From Bradyrhizobium sp. Arg816 (GTDB lineage Bacteria > Pseudomonadota > Alphaproteobacteria > Rhizobiales > Xanthobacteraceae): 64,000 nt of DNA. The position numbers were made by a program, and so were the translations under genes. Below are positions 59,430 to 64,000 of this stretch, piece by piece. The notes below the pieces were generated by a model, which worked only from the letters and a program-made list of their open reading frames with translations, was not told the DNA's origin and searched no databases. Location of the stretch: NCBI RefSeq assembly GCF_029989365.1, contig NZ_JAPRAQ010000001.1, positions 744,001-808,000 of the forward strand. Reading direction: 5' to 3'. Numbering within the stretch: position 1 is the stretch's first letter; each line of letters starts with the position of its first letter.

Positions 59430-60215
59430 TCAGGTCTCGAATGTCTGCGCGGCGTGCCAGGACAGGCCTTCCAGCGTCGTGGTGCGCGGCTTGTATTCGC
59501 AGCCGATCCAGCCGCGATAGCCGATCGCGTCGAGGTGGCGGAACAGGAAGGGGTAGTTGATCTCGCCGGTGCCGGGCTCGTGGCGACCGGGATTGTCGGC
59601 GAGCTGGATGTGCGCGATCTGCGGCAGATATTCCTGCATGGTGCGGGCGAGATCGCCCTCCATGATCTGCATATGATAGATGTCGTATTGGACGAACAAA
59701 TTGTTCGATCGCACCTCGGAGATCAGCTGCACCGCCTGCTCGGTGCCGTTGAGAAAGAAACCGGGAATGTCGAGCGTGTTGATCGGCTCGACCAGCAGCT
59801 TGATATTCTCGCGCGCCAGCGTCGAGGCGGCAAAGCGAAGGTTGCCGACCAGCGTTTCGTTGAGCTCGCGCGGGTCGGCATCGGCAGGCGCGATGCCGAC
59901 GAGGCAATTGAGCTGCTCGCAATCGAGCGCCTTGGCGTAGTCGATGGCACGGAACACACCGTCGCGAAATTCACTGACGCGATCGGGCAGGATCGCGATG
60001 CCGCGCTCGCCCGCTGCCCAGTTGCCGGCCGGCAGATTGTGCAGCACCTGCGTCAGCCCGTGAGCCTCGAGCTGCTCGCGCAGCAACGCCTTGTCGAAAT
60101 CGTAGGGGAAGAGATACTCGACCCCGGAGAAGCCCGCCGCTTTCGCCGCGGCGAAGCGGTCGATGAACGGCATCTCGTTGAAGAGCATGGTGAGGTTGGC
60201 GGCAAATTTCGGCAT
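59430..60215 (-). CDS. hyi: Hydroxypyruvate isomerase
   Basis: 261 residues, a TIM-barrel of the AP-endonuclease-2 superfamily. MPKFAANLTMLFNEMPFIDRF and AGFSGVEYLFPYDFD are the Hyi signature; metal ligands fall in LLVEPINT and LADNPGRHEPGTGEINY. It interconverts tartronate semialdehyde and hydroxypyruvate. It lies 11 bp after gcl. Confidence 0.93.
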   Translation of the reverse strand: MPKFAANLTMLFNEMPFIDRFAAAKAAGFSGVEYLFPYDFDKALLREQLEAHGLTQVLHNLPAGNWAAGERGIAILPDRVSEFRDGVFRAIDYAKALDCEQLNCLVGIAPADADPRELNETLVGNLRFAASTLARENIKLLVEPINTLDIPGFFLNGTEQAVQLISEVRSNNLFVQYDIYHMQIMEGDLARTMQEYLPQIAHIQLADNPGRHEPGTGEINYPFLFRHLDAIGYRGWIGCEYKPRTTTLEGLSWHAAQTFET

Positions 60216-60226
60216 GATGCTCTCCC

Positions 60227-62017
60227 CTATTCCGCCGGCTGCAGCACGCCGGGACGCTTGATCCCGACCTCGTCCAGCGGCAGGTCCAGCACCTCCTCGA
60301 ACTCGACGATGTTGTCGATCTCCGTGCCCATCGCGATGTTGGTGACGCGTTCGAGAATGAACTCGACCACGACGGGCACGCGGTGCTTCGCCATCAATTC
60401 ACGTGCGGTCGTAAACGCCGCCTGCGTATCCTTGGGATCAGTGACGCGGATCGCCTTGCAGCCCAGGCCTTCGGCGACCGCGACATGGTCGACGCCGTAG
60501 CCACCGAGCTCCGGTGCGTTGACGTTCTCGAAGGAGAGCTGGACGTGGTAATCCATGTCGAAGCCGCGCTGGGCCTGGCGGATCAGGCCGAGATAGGAAT
60601 TGTTCACGACGACGTGGATGTAGGGCAGATTGAACTGCGCCCCGACCGCGAGCTCCTCGATCAGGAACTGGAAGTCGTAATCGCCGGACAGCGCGACGAT
60701 CTCGCGATCCGGACATGCCGCACGAACACCGAGCGCGGCGGGCAGCGTCCAGCCGAGCGGGCCGGCTTGCCCGGCATTGATCCAGTTGCGCGGCTTGTAG
60801 ACGCCCAAGAACTGCGCGCCGGCGATCTGCGACAAGCCGATCACGGTGACATAGGTGGTGTCGCGGCCGAAGGCCTTGTTCATCTCCTCGTAGACGCGCT
60901 GCGGCTTGATCGGCACGTTGTCGAAATGGCTCTTGCGCAGCATCGTCTTCTTGCGATCGCGGCAAGCCGCGGGCCACGCCTGGCGCTCGCGGAGCCTGCC
61001 AGACCGGCGCCACTCCCTGGCGACGGTGACGAAGAGTTCGAGCGCGGCCTTGGCGTCCGAGACGATGCCGAGATCGGGATTGAACACGCGCCCGATCTGG
61101 GTCGGCTCGATGTCGACATGCACGAAGGTGCGGCCCTTGGTGTAGGTCTCGACCGAGCCGGTGTGACGATTGGCCCAACGGTTGCCGATGCCGAGCACGA
61201 AGTCGGATTCCAGCATCGTCGCATTGCCATAGCGGTGGCTGGTCTGAAGGCCGACCATGCCGGCCATCAGCACGTGGTCGTCGGGGATCGCACCCCAGGC
61301 CATCAGCGTCGGCACGACCGGCACGTTGGCGATCTCGGCGAATTCCACCAGCAGGTCCGAGGCGTCGGCGTTGATGATACCGCCGCCCGCGACGATCAGC
61401 GGCCGCTCGGCGGCGTTGAGCATCTCCAGCGCCTTCTCGACCTGCTTGCGCGTCGCGGTGGGCTTGTAGACCGACAGCGGCTCATAGGTCTCGTCGTCGA
61501 ACTCGATCTCGGCGAGCTGCACGTCGAGCGGCATGTCGATCAGCACCGGGCCCGGCCGGCCCGAGCGCATGACGTGAAAGGCCTGGCTGAACACACGCGG
61601 CACCAGCGCCGGCTCGCGCACGGTCACAGCCCATTTGGTTACGGGCTTTGCGATCGACTCGATGTCGACGGCCTGGAAGTCTTCCTTGTAGAGCCGTGCG
61701 CGCGGCGCCTGGCCGGTGATGCAGAGGATCGGAATGGAATCGGCGATCGCCGAATAGAGCCCGGTGATCATGTCGGTGCCGGCCGGCCCCGACGTGCCGA
61801 TGCAGACGCCGATATTGCCGGCCTTCGCCCGCGTATAGCCCTCGGCCATATGCGAGGCGCCCTCGACATGGCGCGCGAGGATGTGGCGGATCGACCCGCG
61901 CTTCTTCAGCGCCGAGTACAGCGGATTGATCGCGGCCCCGGGAACGCCGAAGGCAGTCGAGATGCCTTCCTTCTCCAGAATTCGCACGGCAGCATCAACG
62001 GCTCGCATCTTCGCCAT
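60227..62017 (-). CDS. gcl: Glyoxylate carboligase
   Basis: 596 residues. PYR-domain start [32 protein letters not shown] with Val-type residue in place of the usual catalytic Glu, as known for Gcl; PP-domain motif [20 protein letters not shown] with [12 protein letters not shown]. It joins two glyoxylates to tartronate semialdehyde plus CO2. The ATG at 62017 follows GAGG; 21 earlier codons dropped. First gene of gcl-hyi-glxR. Confidence 0.96.
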   Translation of the reverse strand: MAKMRAVDAAVRILEKEGISTAFGVPGAAINPLYSALKKRGSIRHILARHVEGASHMAEGYTRAKAGNIGVCIGTSGPAGTDMITGLYSAIADSIPILCITGQAPRARLYKEDFQAVDIESIAKPVTKWAVTVREPALVPRVFSQAFHVMRSGRPGPVLIDMPLDVQLAEIEFDDETYEPLSVYKPTATRKQVEKALEMLNAAERPLIVAGGGIINADASDLLVEFAEIANVPVVPTLMAWGAIPDDHVLMAGMVGLQTSHRYGNATMLESDFVLGIGNRWANRHTGSVETYTKGRTFVHVDIEPTQIGRVFNPDLGIVSDAKAALELFVTVAREWRRSGRLRERQAWPAACRDRKKTMLRKSHFDNVPIKPQRVYEEMNKAFGRDTTYVTVIGLSQIAGAQFLGVYKPRNWINAGQAGPLGWTLPAALGVRAACPDREIVALSGDYDFQFLIEELAVGAQFNLPYIHVVVNNSYLGLIRQAQRGFDMDYHVQLSFENVNAPELGGYGVDHVAVAEGLGCKAIRVTDPKDTQAAFTTARELMAKHRVPVVVEFILERVTNIAMGTEIDNIVEFEEVLDLPLDEVGIKRPGVLQPAE

Positions 62018-62071
62018 ATCGGACCTCGCTTGAGTTGCGTCAGCGAGCGTGATCATCAGGCGTGCAAGATG

Positions 62072-62088
62072 CGATCTCAACGAGATCG
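62072..62088 (-). promoter_or_regulatory. Candidate operator upstream of gcl
   Basis: CGATCTC-AAC-GAGATCG, perfect 7-bp arms, about 55 bp before the gcl ATG and beside an AT-rich run (ATTTTATTTT). Position suits a repressor of the glyoxylate operon. No regulator gene for it is in the window. Confidence 0.45.
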
Positions 62089-62111
62089 ATTTTATTTTCC
62101 ACGATGCGGCA

Positions 62112-62130
62112 GCCGCGGAAAAACCGCGGC
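62112..62130 (-). terminator. Hairpin downstream of adenine deaminase
   Basis: GCCGCGG-AAAAA-CCGCGGC, a 7-bp all-GC stem with a five-A loop, 40 bp beyond the ade stop. It probably ends the ade transcript, although no U-run is adjacent. Confidence 0.45.
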
Positions 62131-62169
62131 GCTCTCAAGCGGTTAGATCGACATCGACGTGAAAGCCGC

Positions 62170-63972
62170 TCACTCGAACAGCGGCGCGAGCTCCATCTGC
62201 GGCACCAGCACGAGGCCCTTGTCGGTGATGCGAATTTCCGGAATGACCGATAGCGGAATCAAATTGAAGCCCATGTAGGGGATGGTGCAGCCGGCTTCGG
62301 CCCATTCCTTCTTCAGCACCTTGACCGCTTCGGCGACCTCGGTGACCCGTTTGTCGGAGAGCAGGCCGGCAATCGGCAGCGGGACCAGCGCCCTCACCTT
62401 GCCGTCGGCAACGACGCAAACGCCGCCCTGCTCCGCCTTGATGGCTGATATCGCCGCCTGCATGTCGTCCTCGTTGGTGCCGGCGACGATGATGTTATGG
62501 CTGTCGTGCCCGACGCTGGAGGCGACCGCGCCGCGCTTCAGGCCGAAATCCTTCAGCAGGCCGTAAGCGACATTGCCGGCCGACTTGCCGTGGCGCTCTA
62601 CCACCGTGACGAAGCACAGGCCATAGCGCTCAAACAGCGACGGCCAATCCTTGGCCGGCTCGATCGCGACCTTCTCATGGATCAGCGTAATACCCGGCAG
62701 CGCGGTCTTGATGGCATTGACGGTACACGCCGTCGCCGGCAGCTCCGGCGTCAGCTTGACCTTCTCCGGAAGCTTCACCGTCGCATAGGCCGCCTTCGGA
62801 TATTGATAGCGTTGCGACAGCGCCTGATCGAGCCGCGGCGTAATCTTGCCATGCTCAACCACCAGCTCGCCGCCATACCAGGTGCATTGCGGTCTGAGCT
62901 GATCGTCCATCAGCACGAGATCGGCGCGGCGGCCGCCGCCGAGCCCGCCGATGTCGCCCTCCATGCCGAACCGTGTGGCGCCATGCAGCGAGCCCATCGA
63001 CCAGGCCTGCTCCGGCGACATCCCCGCCTTCACGGCTTCACGCACCACCCAGTCGAGCCCGAATAGCAGCAAATCATCGGCGTCGCGGTCGTCGGTGCAC
63101 ACGGCGGTCCGCTTGTGCGAGGCCCCGAGCTCGGTGATCGTCCGGATCGCCTGCGGCAGCGAATGCCATGGCGTGGTCGGCGGACCGCCACGCAAAAAGA
63201 CCCAGACGCCGGCATCGAGCAGATCGTCGGCGATGTCGCGATCGATCGCCTCATGGGTGTCGGTGACGCCGGACGCCGCATAGGCCGCGACGAATTCACG
63301 GCCGTAAACGTGTCCGGACACCGGCCGTCCCCGCTTCAAGGCAGCGGCAAGGATGGCATGGCTGCGCTCGTCGCCCATCGTGACAGGCACAAAATCCATC
63401 TTCTCGCCGAGCGCGACCGCTTCGGGCCAGCGGTCGAACAGGCCGGCGATCTTGTCCGGCGTGAGGTCGCCGCCCGCGGTCTCCAGTTCCGCCGACGTGG
63501 CCGGCACCGTGCTCGGCACCGTCAAAAAGATCGAGAGCGGCGCCTCGCGCGCGTCCTCCAGCATCGCCTCGACACCGGCGACATCCATGACGTTGCCGAT
63601 CTCGTGGCTGTCGCAGAAGATCGTGGTGGTGCCGTTGAGGAGCGCGGCTTCGGCATAGGCGCAGGCCGTCACCATGGAGGATTCGATGTGGATGTGCGGA
63701 TCGACCAGCCCCGGCGCGATGATGCCGCCGGCGGCGTCGTAAAGCGGCACCCCGCCCCAGACCTTCTTCGCCGCCCCGGCCGGCTTCACCGCTGCGACGC
63801 GGCCACCAGTGATCCAGACCTCCCGACCGGGATGGAGGCGCTCCGAATAGGTCGAAAGCACCCGGGCCCCCGTGACCACCAGATCCGGTGCGACGCGCGC
63901 GGAGGCAACATCGGCCAGACGCCGGGTCATCGAATGCAGCGGTGCGACGGCGAAGCGGGTAAGTCTGGTCAT
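62170..63972 (-). CDS. ade: Adenine deaminase
   Basis: 600 residues. The amidohydrolase metal motif is [13 protein letters not shown] near 90; [40 protein letters not shown] and [12 protein letters not shown] supply further ligands. The C-terminal domain with [17 protein letters not shown] is specific to adenine deaminases. It converts adenine to hypoxanthine and ammonia. GAGGG precedes the ATG at 63972; only 28 bases of upstream sequence remain. Confidence 0.94.
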   Translation of the reverse strand: MTRLTRFAVAPLHSMTRRLADVASARVAPDLVVTGARVLSTYSERLHPGREVWITGGRVAAVKPAGAAKKVWGGVPLYDAAGGIIAPGLVDPHIHIESSMVTACAYAEAALLNGTTTIFCDSHEIGNVMDVAGVEAMLEDAREAPLSIFLTVPSTVPATSAELETAGGDLTPDKIAGLFDRWPEAVALGEKMDFVPVTMGDERSHAILAAALKRGRPVSGHVYGREFVAAYAASGVTDTHEAIDRDIADDLLDAGVWVFLRGGPPTTPWHSLPQAIRTITELGASHKRTAVCTDDRDADDLLLFGLDWVVREAVKAGMSPEQAWSMGSLHGATRFGMEGDIGGLGGGRRADLVLMDDQLRPQCTWYGGELVVEHGKITPRLDQALSQRYQYPKAAYATVKLPEKVKLTPELPATACTVNAIKTALPGITLIHEKVAIEPAKDWPSLFERYGLCFVTVVERHGKSAGNVAYGLLKDFGLKRGAVASSVGHDSHNIIVAGTNEDDMQAAISAIKAEQGGVCVVADGKVRALVPLPIAGLLSDKRVTEVAEAVKVLKKEWAEAGCTIPYMGFNLIPLSVIPEIRITDKGLVLVPQMELAPLFE

Positions 63973-64000
63973 CGGGCCCTCGCGTGGCGTTACGGCCCAG

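Overview
The window is high-GC DNA with dense, operon-packed, mostly catabolic and transport genes. Gene content points to an alphaproteobacterium of the Rhizobiales, most likely Bradyrhizobium or a close relative: norCBQD with FixK/NnrR-type boxes, ChvE-GguA-GguB, several complete ABC importers, and the hairpin-type intergenic repeats common in that genus. The genus is an inference; the sequence contains no rRNA or other marker that would settle it. I saw no rRNA, tRNA, CRISPR array, transposase, phage gene or replication origin, so this looks like ordinary chromosomal accessory metabolism rather than a mobile island.

Layout. 1-3.5 kb (minus strand): start of a polyol (sorbitol/mannitol) ABC-transport operon with its SorC-type regulator and a HAD phosphatase; two matching 31-bp composite operator candidates precede its two transcription units. 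3.5-10.8 kb: nitric oxide reductase cluster norEF-norCBQD with three FNR/NnrR-like boxes, a possible 51-codon membrane peptide sharing the divergent promoter, and a PAS histidine kinase preceded by a perfect FixK-type box. 11-25.2 kb: two adjacent CUT2 sugar importers (chvE-gguAB and a ytfQRT-yjfF type), the second in one operon with a GntR/FCD regulator, a pentose/galactose 1-dehydrogenase, a mutarotase and an SMP-30 lactonase. A separate FAH-family gene resembling 2-keto-3-deoxy-pentonate dehydratases follows. Together these suggest non-phosphorylative (Weimberg-like) sugar oxidation.

25.3-35.2 kb: the least familiar block. An AprA-like flavoprotein, an AprB-like two-cluster ferredoxin, a HEAT-repeat protein and a ferredoxin-NADP reductase face a DUF971 protein, a Crp/Fnr regulator with an unusual recognition helix and an excellent sigma-54 promoter, and a NitT/TauT-type ABC importer. 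The importer's binding protein carries a C-terminal NosL-like domain. A YeiH-type putative sulfate exporter lies beyond. A shared AACTAAT(T/C)G element lies upstream of the transcription units. I regard this as the best candidate for an undescribed system, perhaps redox chemistry on a sulfur compound.

35.3-45.5 kb: a branched-chain-type ABC importer (livFGMHK order) divergent from an acyl-CoA ligase, TetR and 4-hydroxyacetophenone-monooxygenase-like operon, with a perfect inverted repeat between them, followed by a DsbA-like isomerase. 45.5-54.3 kb: alanine dehydrogenase with its Lrp-type regulator; a PaoABC-like molybdenum hydroxylase; and an Orn/Lys/Arg decarboxylase preceded by a textbook Pho box, followed by a GNAT acetyltransferase. 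54.4-64 kb: an orphan flagellar-rod-like protein, a D-2-hydroxyacid dehydrogenase divergent from a split (ComDE-like) TPP decarboxylase, a VanZ-like protein, a DUF1236 protein, the glyoxylate operon gcl-hyi-glxR, and adenine deaminase. Coordinates were read by eye; start codons were chosen from ribosome-binding sites, overlaps and family length where possible.
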